Assembly: GCA_013399875.1 (NCBI GenBank)
Contig: VXAZ01007544.1
Span: forward strand, 1,383,091-1,447,090
Length of the DNA stretch: 64,000 bases
Direction of reading: 5' to 3'
Source: Gymnorhina tibicen
Taxonomy: Eukaryota > Chordata > Aves > Passeriformes > Artamidae
Made by a program: the position numbers and the translations under genes. Numbering within the stretch: the first letter of the stretch is position 1; every line of letters begins with the position of its first letter. Below, one piece after another: positions 49,506-61,000 of this stretch. The notes beneath the pieces were generated by a model. The model saw nothing but the letters and a program-made list of their open reading frames with translations, had not been told where the DNA came from and ran no database searches.

Positions 49506-49614
49506 GGCAAATCCTGCAGGGCAAAGATATTAAAGGAATTTTTTGCACCACAAGCTGGAGTTAAATTCTACGTAAGAAATCCTGACCATTAGAAGTCAGT
49601 GAGGAATCTGCCAT
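49506..49614. repeat. Ancient palindromic-repeat remnant
   Basis: CAAATCCTGCAGGGCAAAG at the left and GAAATCCTGACCATTAGAAG, TCAGTGAGGAATCTGCCAT at the right match the word order of an old amniote repeat. That repeat has GAAATCCTGACCCCATTGAAGTCAATGG-type signatures. Confidence 0.45.
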
Positions 49615-49802
49615 CATCTGTCCAGAGAGAACTTCATTTTTATTGTTAAATATAGTCAGCTTGTTGTATTTTATTATCACTTATCATTTAAAAAGTAAAC
49701 TTTTGCACTGCTAGCTCATTCATCTAAGATGAGAATAAAATGTTTTCAGGTAAGGGAAGTAAAAGTATTACCACTATTTTAAATTGCTATAGGAAAACAA
49801 TG

Positions 49803-49836
49803 AAAAGCATATTAAAAAGCATATTAAAGCATATAG
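49803..49836. repeat. Short tandem repeat, about three units
   Basis: AAAAGCATATTA is present twice and a shortened AAGCATATA follows. A slippage-type duplication. Confidence 0.85.
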
Positions 49837-52800
49837 TTTAAATTAAAATTAAGAGCTCATAAATGTTTTGCATGCTAAAGTTGCCTTATTAGGAGCCAGA
49901 ATAGAATGACACTATCCTTCCTGCTTATCTATATCTATTCACTTTCACAGCACAAATCCCTTTGTGACATTTTTCCCTCTAGTGGCCCAACTACTTTAGA
50001 GTTTTTAGCAGTCATTATTTTCTAAAAACACTGCAGCAATTTTAATCCTCCAGACATGTAAGACTTCACATAAAAGAGTAGAAATGTCCTACAGAACACA
50101 AACAAGTCACTTTTATATAAAAGCATCCCTGACTAGATTAAATCTCTGGCAGAAGAAGCTGAGTATATAACTATTCAAGTAATCATCCATTTAGGCTGTA
50201 TATTAAGCCTTTTTATCACTTGCTTTATTATAAGAAACAATAAACTATTATAGCATGATTGTTACAGTCCTGTTTTCTGGGAAGTAGTTTGAGGCTTCTT
50301 TCCTCCCCACTGCAATTTTAAACCAAATGATACACTCCTTTCCTCAATTTCAGGCTTCTTGTATAAAACTCAATAGCAATTTTTAAATCATTCTTATGCA
50401 TATGATTCAAAGTAAATTTATGAGTAGAGCACGTGTATGGAATATTCAAAATTATTTATCTTGATAGCCACCAGGAACATCTCTTTGACTTTTTACTTAA
50501 AGTACAATGAAGAGCCTTCATACTCTCTGTATTTTTTTAAACTGGAATTCTCTATTTTATACAGTCCTGAAGTTTCAAGGACAGAATTCTAGAGGAAAAA
50601 TATTTTTTGCTTTCACATTATCACAGTCAAGACACTTGCATTGACTGGTGGTGTTATTCCAGCTTTGGAAATGTTGTGGTTTTGTCTATCATACAGACCT
50701 ACTGATCTGGAACCGCTCAGTCTCTGAAGAAATGCACAGAACTGTTTGTCTGAAATTCCAGACTTAGAAAAATCCACATTTGATGTGTTGGTCCAGTACC
50801 CGTAGTAATGAAGTCAAAGATGACAATGTACACGAGCATTCACAGCAGCAAACTCTATAAGATCAAAAGTGAAAGACTTTGCTGGAGACAATAGACACTT
50901 GAGCTATCTTGAGAGGAAAAAAAAAGCAAAAAGGAGTGCACAACAAATGGCATCTTTTGTCAGTGCTTCAGTTTGCCACAATCCACACTGACAACTGGGG
51001 CAATTTTTATACAGCAGGGCTCAAAGAATACACAGATGGAAGTGTTTCACAAGAAATGCTAGGATGGATCAACACTTTTTCTCTGTGAAGTTAACCAATA
51101 AAACATACAAACACGTGTTTTCCAGAGAGCCCAACATGCATGCAGTGAGCTCATGCCATACAACTTGCATTCCCAGAGCTTGCCCATCATTTGCTCTGAA
51201 TCAGAAGCCAAACCTCTTAACTTCTGTTACCAGGTGGAGAAAATTAATTGCTTCTTTCACAGACCATTCTCCTTAACTTAAGGGGCATATGAGGTACTTC
51301 CATTACAACACTATCAGCTTGTCTGTGTGACAGGAACTTTTGGGTCCAAAGGACAAACTCTGAAGGAACAAAAACTTGCTCTTCCTGAAGAAGGAACTAA
51401 ATGGCCCTGAGAGTCTCTAACCTTCTCCTGTAATGGCTGTTTCCAGGCCACAAATCATGTTAACAGCCAGTGTGGGTGATGTAGGACTGAATTCCTTGCA
51501 CAAGTCAGGGATTGTGAGGAGGTGAAGGAGAAGACCGTGTTCTGATGGTCTCTCTTCAGAGAGATCAGTTTCAATTACTTCAGACACTTGATCGAGGCAA
51601 GGAGGTATCTTGGTTCGGTTTTCCTGTGGAGTCAACAGAGAGAAATAGGGAGCTTCCCAAGGCAAATCAAAACTTCTTAGCTCTTAAGCCCTTTGGTTCC
51701 TTCTAAAAGGGTATGGTATTCAGGTTTATCAAGGCTTTACTGGGTAAAATAACCTCTACAAGTGTTATTGGATGTTATTGAATGCCCCTCCTTTTTGCTC
51801 TAAGCAGCATCCATCTCAAAAAGCTTCTGATTTGCACTTCCTTTTTGACACACTGTAAATCAAAATATTTTCAGGGAGTGCATATTTTTGTGGCTGATTT
51901 TTTATGCTTAATTGTAGTATTTTGCCCACATCTCTCTTGAGTCATATCTTCTTTGTTACAGACTATCTTTGATTTTTGCGAGATGACAAAAGACAGACTG
52001 CAAGTCAATGACGAGACAGCATTGCTTATTTTGCTCTCATTGTGGCTTATCCCATAATGTGAAGGTGGAGCAGGTGATGCACCTATATTAAGGAAAAGAG
52101 AGTTCCATGCTGGCTCCCGCCCTGCTCCATTACAGATTCCCCATAAGAAAACAGCTCAGAGGAAACAGAAGAGATGCTGGAGAATTAATCACACTGCTCC
52201 TTCCTGATGAGAACACAAAGCTCAGCTATTAGCTGACTTCAGGTAGAAAGCCCTGGGATTTGCTGCAGAAGAGGCTGAGGGTGAAGAGAATAGCCTGGGG
52301 ATAGTGAGTGTCAAGTTAAAGAAAAAAATTATACTGTTTGAAAGCCTTGGCAGGGGCAAGGGAAAAGCCCCTGCAGCAAAGACTGAGACAGTTACTGGTA
52401 TCTCAGGCAACATTTTAATAAGCTCAAATCTCAGGAAACTGAATGCTGCAAAAAATAATTTGAGGTTCATTTCAGTACTGAGAGAACCTGAAGGAAAATT
52501 TTAGCAGGGAATCTCCATGGGAACCTTCTTTGTGGAACTATACATTTTCCCCAGAGCAGTATGACCCTCCACACACTCCTGCCACAGAAACCTCTCTCAG
52601 GAAGCCTCTTTCCTGGTAAGCAGAAAGGTGCTGACTCAGATCAGACAGGAGGAAGATGCATTGGGCATGGTGAGTAACATGGCGAAGAATGGCAGAGTTG
52701 AGGCCTTTGGTGAGGGAAGGAAATGGGTGTCTCTCCATGAGAAGATTTTTAGCCACAGTTTCATACCCTGTGACTGTAGACAGGCTGAAGTGGTTGCATC

Positions 52801-54682
52801 ACATTACGGATCAGGAAGACCAGCTGGGCCACCACAGAGGATCAGAGACCAGCAGAGAGGTCTTGGCCACTAAAGGCTTGCTGGGTGGGAGGGGAACATG
52901 AGATGGGAGAAAACTGTGGGAGCAGAAGACTGAAAAGAATTGACAGATCTGGCTGGTGGGAACCAGGGGACAGTGTCTTTATAGGTTTTTCAGAGCCACT
53001 GTAATGGTGTTAGAGGCAATGTCCCAATTGCTCGAAGAAGCTGAACTCAGCCAGATCTCCCAGCTCCAAGTGATTCCTGAACACATACCTGTATGCTCGT
53101 CTTCTGCAGGGCTCTTCTAACAGCTGAAACACTCCAGAGGGTTAGGTCACTCTGAGTGCTGGGGATCTCATGAGCCCATCATGCCAGATTTCTGTCTGTC
53201 CCAGATGAGATGTTGTGCTGAAAACCTTCCTAAATCCCAACCTCCCTAGCCGCCTCTTGCTCCCTGTAACTGCATGTATTCAGGTTTTTAAATTAGCAAG
53301 TATACCTAAACAGAAAAGTCAAAACAGACTTTGTACATATTCTTAAAACTAGGTTTTGGGAGTTGTTTTATCACTCTGCCCTTATCATCTGACAGCACCT
53401 CCTCCTTAATTCTGTTCATTACTCCTTCAAAGAGGGCTCTTGCCCATGTTATCCCCTTATGAAAGCAAATTCACCTCTTACCTAAGGATATAAATACATG
53501 GTTGTATCCCTAGAAAAAGCACAGACAGATGGGAAGAGGGTATTTTAGGAAACCCAAAAGGTGATAAACATTTCATGACTTAAGTTATATATAAAGGTTA
53601 CATGTATGTATCTCAGCAGGAAAAAACAGCACACTCACAAAGGGACTGACCCCTTCCTTGCTCTCATTCTGACACCATGACAAAAAAAATCAGAATCATA
53701 TGGATCCACTGAGAACACAAGGACATGACCTGCAGTCCTGCAGTTCCAAACAGCCATGACTCAACTTCCTGTACTTGAAGGAGAGTCAGAACAAAAGTAT
53801 CTTGGAGTCAAGTTTCTGAAGTTAGAGAGAAATGATTATACGTTCACTGCAATGCAATGTATATGGTTCCAGGTCTGATGTGATCATGTGTATTCTCAGG
53901 AATCTGAGAGCTCCAAGTGCCAGAGAAGGGGCAGTGAGTGCTCTGAGCTCATGATGCCAGGAAGCTCTGAACACACACTGATGTGTGCACTCACTTTCTC
54001 CTCTTACAATACAGAGCCACTGTGCTTGGATGGTGTGTCTTAATGGCACATAAAGAAAAAGGACAACTTGTGACCTGACATCACATTAAAAGAACTGTTT
54101 AGCAAATTGATTGCAAAAATTATTTGGGAAATTTGCCATAGAACATATTCAGCCCAACCTCTCTTTACTCCCCTGCTCCAGCCCTCTAAGCAAAGGTCTC
54201 TTTTCTTTTTCCCCTTTTTTTTTAGTTTGCTTTGTATTTGTAATTTAAAACAGGAAACAATTTCTTGACAAAGGATTTCTTGGTGCATTATGAAGAATAC
54301 TATTACAAATTCTAGTCAGGAAAATGCTCCTTTGAGTAACTGTCTTATTGAAAAGAGGGCAGTAGGAAAGAAAATATTTACCCCACACATTCTTGCCTCT
54401 TAACCAGAAGACAAAAATTTCATGGCTAGGAACTTCCTGCAGTCCAGGAAGAAAATCATGTTTTGTACTGCACGGAAAACAAAACTGAGCTTTCTAATCT
54501 GATATTCTGAGCCAGGTCAATTCTTCACACTGAATGGGGTGATCTTGGAGTGGTCACAGGCAGTGAGCAGTATCCTTTGATTAAAAAAAAAAGAAAAAAA
54601 GAATTAGGGAAAAGTGAGCAATCTGCAGATATAGAGAAACATTTGATCCAGCATCGAATTAAGTCAATTGATCTACTATACA
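49837..54682. other. Unassigned DNA
   Basis: I see no gene, RNA gene or recognisable repeat family. The short open frames lack coding signatures. Confidence 0.5.
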
Positions 54683-54710
54683 CCATGAATGAACACTAGA
54701 TCATTCATGG
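54683..54710. repeat. Perfect 10-bp inverted repeat, 8-nt loop
   Basis: CCATGAATGA and TCATTCATGG are exact reverse complements around ACACTAGA. It touches the start of the ancient palindromic repeat that follows and may be part of it. Confidence 0.9.
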
Positions 54711-54915
54711 GCTGGCTCAAAACCTCTCAGAGACTGCCCTTCTATTAACTTCAGCTGGCTTTCAGGCCCACAGATGCTGTGCATTGAGATACACTATGCA
54801 GCTAAGTAAGCACATATTTAACTTGCTCCATGATAATAGTCCCATTGAACTCCCAGGATTACCCCCACTGCTTAAACACTTGCTTATGTGCTTTGCTTTG
54901 GTCATTGACCAGAAT
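54711..54915. repeat. Best-preserved ancient palindromic repeat
   Basis: CTTCTATTAACTTCAGCTGG and CTTTCAGGCCC lead into AAGTAAGCACATATTTAACT, AATAGTCCCATTGAA, then CTTAAACACTTGCTTATGTG and CTTTGC. The left half (AAGCACATATTTAAC) and the right half (TTAAACACTTGCTTATGTGCTT) are imperfect reverse complements around the TCCCATTGAACTCCCAGG centre. This matches the palindromic design of an old reptile/bird repeat with TTAAGCATGTGCTTAA-type arms and a CATTGACTTCAATGG-type centre. The family name is not certain. Confidence 0.55.
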
Positions 54916-55804
54916 TTCAGAAGTATTACTCCAAAAATTAATTTGGCTCAATCTTTAATTAAATACTGCAGATATTTGAAGATGTTTGAACAAAATTTAA
55001 CACCAGTTTCACTGCAAGAGTAGACAGAGAATAGCAAGCAGTAATTATTTCTCTTAATAATTTTCTGGTGACGAAGGCTAGGAAAAGGTCTCTACCCAAA
55101 ACATTACAGTCCATCATTATGATCATGTCTGACGTAATGGGAATTTCAAAGCAAGACTTAAAAGTGGCAAGTGCATATCTAGTGCTTGCTAACCGCCTCC
55201 TGTAAATCTTACCTGCAAGTGTTTCACTTATTATAGGGGAAAATTTGCAGTGGAATTGCCTTCTTCCTTTTTTATTCTTCTTTTTAATAATTCCCAAGGA
55301 AATACTTCTTTAGGATGACTGTTATTTTTTCATGAATAGGATTGTAAATATGTAATGGAACATAAATATTTTGTATTTAGACTAATAAAAAATTTAGTTC
55401 TATAAAAGATTTATCCCCACTAAAAATAATTTGGCCTCAAATAAGAATCAGTGGCAGTAACATATGAAGTAAATGTTCCTTCTGTAAGAAAAACAGAGAA
55501 GCTAAGCAAATACTCCCAAACATGTTTGGCAGGGATTTGCACAAATGTAAAAATGAGTTTATGTTAGATGCACCTACACCTGAGACAACAGGGAAGAGTC
55601 CTTAAAACATCGTAAGACCCTACATTAAGTGCAGGTGAACTCAGATGATAAGATAGTGTCCTACAAAAGTGTCCATTAGGGAGAATTAGACTTCCCACAC
55701 AAAAATAATTGTTTTATGGAGACACAGCTACAGAAAAAATGCATTTACCCTCTGCTTGTAGCCAATAGTCTGGTCCTGAGTTCATTTTACACTAAAGCCT
55801 ACAT
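54916..55804. other. Unassigned AT-rich DNA
   Basis: No gene or repeat was recognised. Confidence 0.5.
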
Positions 55805-55857
55805 CTATCAGATGATCTGTAAAGACCCCTTCCACCCCAAACCATTCTCTGATTCCT
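55805..55857 (+). mobile_element. CR1 LINE 3'-end fragment, plus strand
   Basis: CAGATGATCTGTAAAGACCC, CTTCCACCCCAAACCATTCT and CTGATTCCT match the sense 3' end of classical bird CR1. Its pattern is GATGATCTTTAAGGTCCCTTCCAACCCAAACCATTCTATGATTCT. Only about 50 bp survive. Confidence 0.75.
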
Positions 55858-58040
55858 ACACACCAAACAGTTTTTAGGAAGTAAAATAATTCCATGTATG
55901 TAGTTCATTGGCCCATCCCAGACAGATTTCATCCCAAGGCAATCTTTTCCCATTCTTGACTGCTTTCACTTCTGTTGTACTCCTGCCATCTCATATAATT
56001 AAGTATGAGCAACCACAATTAACTAACACAGCTCAAGTACTTGAAGCAAATTCTGTGTGATACCTCTTAAGCATAAAAATAAATTTTCAGGAGAACACCA
56101 GGCAAACTAAAGTCATAAATAAATTTCTGGAAATTACAACCAACTTGCAGACTTTCCATGAACCAGGAAACAGACTAGTTTTGGCAGGTCCATCTTTCAT
56201 AGTGAATTATTCACCCCTCTCTTAACACCTCTACTTTAATTCTTTTTAATTTCATTGTTGTTGGGCAGAGGTGTGAAACCACAATAGTAAAATGAAAGTC
56301 AACTGAGGAATTTCTCTATATGAGTCAAACTGAAGGAAAATGCCTTAAGGAGTACTGACCTGAACATTTTCAGTGTCAATGTATTTTATCTTTGCTAAAC
56401 TGAAGAAAGGTGCTTCACCCACACATGCATGGCTGGTCTACGTGCACTGGCAGCAATTATTTGGCAAACAGCCTGGACAGGCAATCCAGGAACTAGGAAA
56501 GGTATCAGGGCTCCAGCCACTGCTGCCAGTCCTTGCTGGGCAGTCCTCCACAGCTGATGCACATTACAGAGCAGCTTCATATCGTTAAGGAGTGATGAAC
56601 TCCAGAGGAGGTCTGTAGCTATACCACCTCACTCTAAGGAAGCAGCTGGGACTTTAGTCCTGTGTTAACTTCAGGACTTCCTCTGAAGACTAACTGGCTA
56701 ATTTACAAGTTAATTATATTTTGCTGCAAACAAAGTGGCAGACCCTGAGTGAATTGCTTGGGTCAAGCTCCTCAAAAGCACATGGGCTGAAAGTGCTTGA
56801 CAGGCTTCCAGTACTCATTGGTAAAATGAGGATAATAATCCAAGTAGCTATTGCCCCCCTTAGCAGATCATGAGACTCAGAACCAGGTTAGTCCCTTAAA
56901 GCTCTGTAACGCTCCTCTGCCCACAAGACTTTGTTTGACGAGGGCTGAAGTTCCCTATCTCAGAAGCAATTCATTTAAATGGCAAGTACTCCAAACGTGG
57001 CCTGTCTTCAGGTTTAGCTCACCACTGCTTTGATCTATTGGAAGGAAACACATTGCATTTGGAAAGAGCAAGACAGACTTTCAGCTTTAGAGTAACCAAA
57101 AGGGATTTTTAAAAAAAACCCAAAAATTGTTAATTCTAATATATTTTCTGTGGTAGAAAAAAAATGAGGAAGCATTAGAGTGGAACTTATGGAAACAGCT
57201 ACACATTAATCAAATCCTTACATTAACTAATTCCTATACTCCCATATTGGATTTTACATGTTGTTCAGGCTGTAAGATAGTGTGACATGGGAGGTTTCTG
57301 ATAAGGATGCAGGAAAAACTTCCCACAGACTTCTTCTTCATTATATTTACAAATGGAGATGTTATTTTCCTCTGGAAGATTATAAGAATATCCATAATAG
57401 GTGCCTTTTTAGCACTAGAGCTCATATACTTCTGAAAGGAAAATGTAGTTTTCCATTGAAGATTCCATCCGTCCTGCCCAAAATCGCATAAAGTACAATC
57501 CTAAGTAATGAAAATATCTACAGCACTGTAATTATAAAAAAAAATCTGAAGAAATTACAGATTCTTAAAGCTACTGACTTTGTTGTAAAAATATTGCTGA
57601 AATTAGGGCTTAATTGCTACATTTTAATGAGACATCTAAAAAGATGAAGATAAAAATAATAATTTCTTGTTGATATCCTACATATCTGAAGCCTAAAGCA
57701 GAATACTAATATTCCAGTCCCAAGCTACATCAGTTCTGAATAACAACCCCTTAATATTCACAGATTTTACTTGGACATATCTACTTACATAAATCCAAGA
57801 ATTTTTTGTTATCTACAGCTCATCAGTGCCATATGCAAACTTATCAGACTGAGCAACAACATCTGTCTAGCACATGCTTTTGGGTCTGTAAAGAATCAAC
57901 TTGGAAGCACAAGCTGCAAAACTATTCTAGCTATGCTTTTGCATTCTGAGTCAAGGTTGTGACAGAAAGTTTAAGAGATGCTGTCTCGTTTTACTGGTTT
58001 TGTGAGCAGCTCGTGGCTCTCTGAGAGTGTGATGTTCTCA
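55858..58040. other. Unassigned DNA with a possible MIR relic
   Basis: No gene was seen. At 56815-56845 the words CATTGGTAAAATGAGGATAA and TAATCC resemble a reverse-complemented MIR (CATCTGTAAAATGGGGATAATAAT), too short to call separately. Confidence 0.45.
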
Positions 58041-58048
58041 TGACGTCA
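58041..58048. promoter_or_regulatory. Perfect CRE palindrome (TGACGTCA)
   Basis: This is the full 8-bp CREB/ATF recognition palindrome. CpG is depleted in this neighbourhood, so an intact CRE is somewhat unexpected. No promoter or exon was identified near it. Confidence 0.5.
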
Positions 58049-61000
58049 TTTTAGTGAGTTGCTGTTGTCAGCGATCATTCCTGTATCCCAGGTGCTCTGG
58101 CCTACAACTTTGCAACAGAATTCAGAGATTTCTTTTAATGCATGGTAGTCTTGAGAGTGGGCAGCCAGGAAAGCAATGAACTTCACTGTCATCCCTTGCA
58201 TAAGCACTTGGCAAAATACATGGAATATGAATATGTCTCTGAAAGCAGCATGTACAGAGGAAGGCACCTGATTGCTTGGTGAGTATTTAAGCACTGGCTG
58301 TACTTCGCTAGAACTGCATTTGCCCAAATTTATGCTTGTCCTGCTAAAGGAATTTCATACTTTTGTCAGTGACTGTCAGCTCCGACATTTTCTATTTCCT
58401 TCAAGTCTACATGTCCCTAAAGAGGTACAAGACTAAGAAGGGGGAAAGGGGATGGGCAAAAGGTAGATTCAGCATTTCTAAATTTGTTTTCTTTTAGGTC
58501 AAACTCACTAAATTTCCAGTTGGAGCCTGAAAGAATGAGAGGAAGCAGAACCCTCTCCGAACTGAGTTTAGAATAAATGAGGGTTCAAGCCAGAAGGTCA
58601 CTCATCTCTAGCAACTTAAACTGGCATTAATCAGGAGTTAGTACCACAAAGGCTCAGGCCATTGCTGAAGAAAACATACCAGCTTGGTTTTCATAAAACA
58701 GGCAAGTTTCTGTCAAGAACAATGTTTTGTTGGAAATAAGGAGATGCAAAATGCACACAAAATTCTCTATGGATAAAGGAATGGCCTGGAAAGGGACGTT
58801 CAGGAAGCAGCCCCTTTGAAAATGTGCACTTTTTTTTTTTTTCCAGCTAATATAAGTTATCTTCTTTTCCAGAAGAATACTGCAGTTTTTCACACTTAGA
58901 TCTGTGAAAGTCCATGTTAAAATATGGCTTCTGTTGTGGTTGTTCCTCAAAGGAAGGAGGAGGTTGTAGCCCAGATCTAGCATTCAGTTATTGGTCATTG
59001 ATGGAATGCAGTTATTCCAAAGAGATCTGTGACTGAAACAGTTATCTGTCTGTGCTTTGTTAGAAGGAACAGTTTACTTTTGAGACACAGACAAAGTTTT
59101 CCAGCTTTCTGTTACCTATTAAGGTTCAAGGTTATATTGCTACTGAAAGCAGACGCTAGGTTCCTCACACAGTTTTATCAGTGTATTTCTGTAGTGCATC
59201 ACAATACCCTTTCTGTGCTTCTAGCAGTCTTTTTACAAAATGGGACTGTTTTGCAACTTGGACAAACAACTGCAGCCAGATTTGGTTCATTCACAATTTA
59301 ATCCAGACGTGACCATACCAAGCCAGTGCAAAAGATTTCTATTTTGATTTTTTTTTCTTTAGTTTGAATTGCTTCATCACACATGGAAAATCCAAAGAAA
59401 GAAATAGTCAGAGATCACCTATAAATATCTTCTCAATATATTCCAACCACAAAAAACTCAAAGAAAATTGCTACCTTGGCCAAGAAGAAATCTCACCCAA
59501 AATAACTGTCCAAATGCCCTGAAGCACCCCTAAATTTCAGTGAGCAGGTTAAGGAATGATATGTGCCCATGTCTATTACCTCAGTTACACAATTTCATTC
59601 TTTCCATAAATACTTTTTATAACTCTCCATATGGTCCTCTGGGTCAAAACTACACTTGGAACCAAGCAGAGCAGATCCTAAGGGAGCTGAGCCCATTTGG
59701 TTATGAGCATCAAGTAACCTGGTCAGATGGTGTCACCTGACTGTTCCTGACCTCCCATGGCAAATGCAATCACAAGTCTCTTCTGCCAAGAGTGGAAGTT
59801 GCAGAAAGTTGTTATTACTCATTTGCAAAAGAACTTCTAACCTTCAGTATTTTTATCACATTGTTTATTAGTATTCCAGTGTAGGTTTTATTTTACTTTT
59901 GGGATTGCACCACCCCATTCCTGATTACTTTGTTTTTCCTAACATTTTAGCTGTTAAGCTATGTATTTAAATCCTGAGGAAAATATTAGCTCCTATCCTC
60001 TGTGATAAGAAAGGGCAAAATAAGCCCCCAGTAAAAACATTGTCATCTCCAGGGCACTACCTAGGCTTGCATCATATCACTGAAAAATGAATGTGCAACA
60101 TTGGAAAGCTTTTCTCCATGTGGTCTTTGAACATGACAGTAGCCTCTTAATTTATGTAAACTAATGATAATAGTTGCCTTTGAAAAACTTTCCAGTTGTA
60201 ACTTATATTTACCTCAGTATCTATAATTGCCATACTTAGTGTACTGTTAAATTCAGCCAACTGAGCAGACTGTTAAAGTTTACAGAGGCTGATAGCGAGA
60301 GAGATATTTTACAAGGGATGTACAATTTCAGAAATGAGACTTGTCCCCCAGCTGGTGACCATCTGGCATCCATGACTGTATGTTTGAGTATTAGTCTAAG
60401 TCATTATTGTGTCAGTCTCACACACACAGACCACCCAGCACCTTACTGGCCCTACTGCTCAATGCCATAACAGCACCTTTGTTTCTCCCCCAGGAGTGTC
60501 TTTCGTGCACTGCAGACTACCTAAGGGCTGTTTCCTGCCCATGTGTTCTTTGGCCTTCTGCAAAAACACAGTCCCTCCAGGGAAAAGAGTGAGGTTTAAA
60601 ATTGCTGGAAAAAAACACTTTAGGAAATATATTCAGAGCTGTAATTAATTACATCAATATATATTTCCAGTCCCTTTTGGAATCTAATTATATTCTTGCC
60701 CTTGACTCTCTATAGCTGTGACTTCCACAAGCTAATTACAGGTTGGCTGAAAAAGCATTTCCTCCTATCTCTATCTCAGTTGTTGCTTTGCACATTTTTT
60801 TCACATCAATCTTCTGCTACGAGTGGTCTGTTTCCAAGTTTCTTGAGCACTTTCAATTTTTTTTTAATAGCTTCTCGAAATACTTTCTTCAGAAGACAAT
60901 AACCTTTACTTCACATAAATTACAGATGAGGACATTTCTGATTTATAGCAGAGTACATTAGTGATCTCCATTTGGAGTATACAAAAAAAATTAGCCATGT

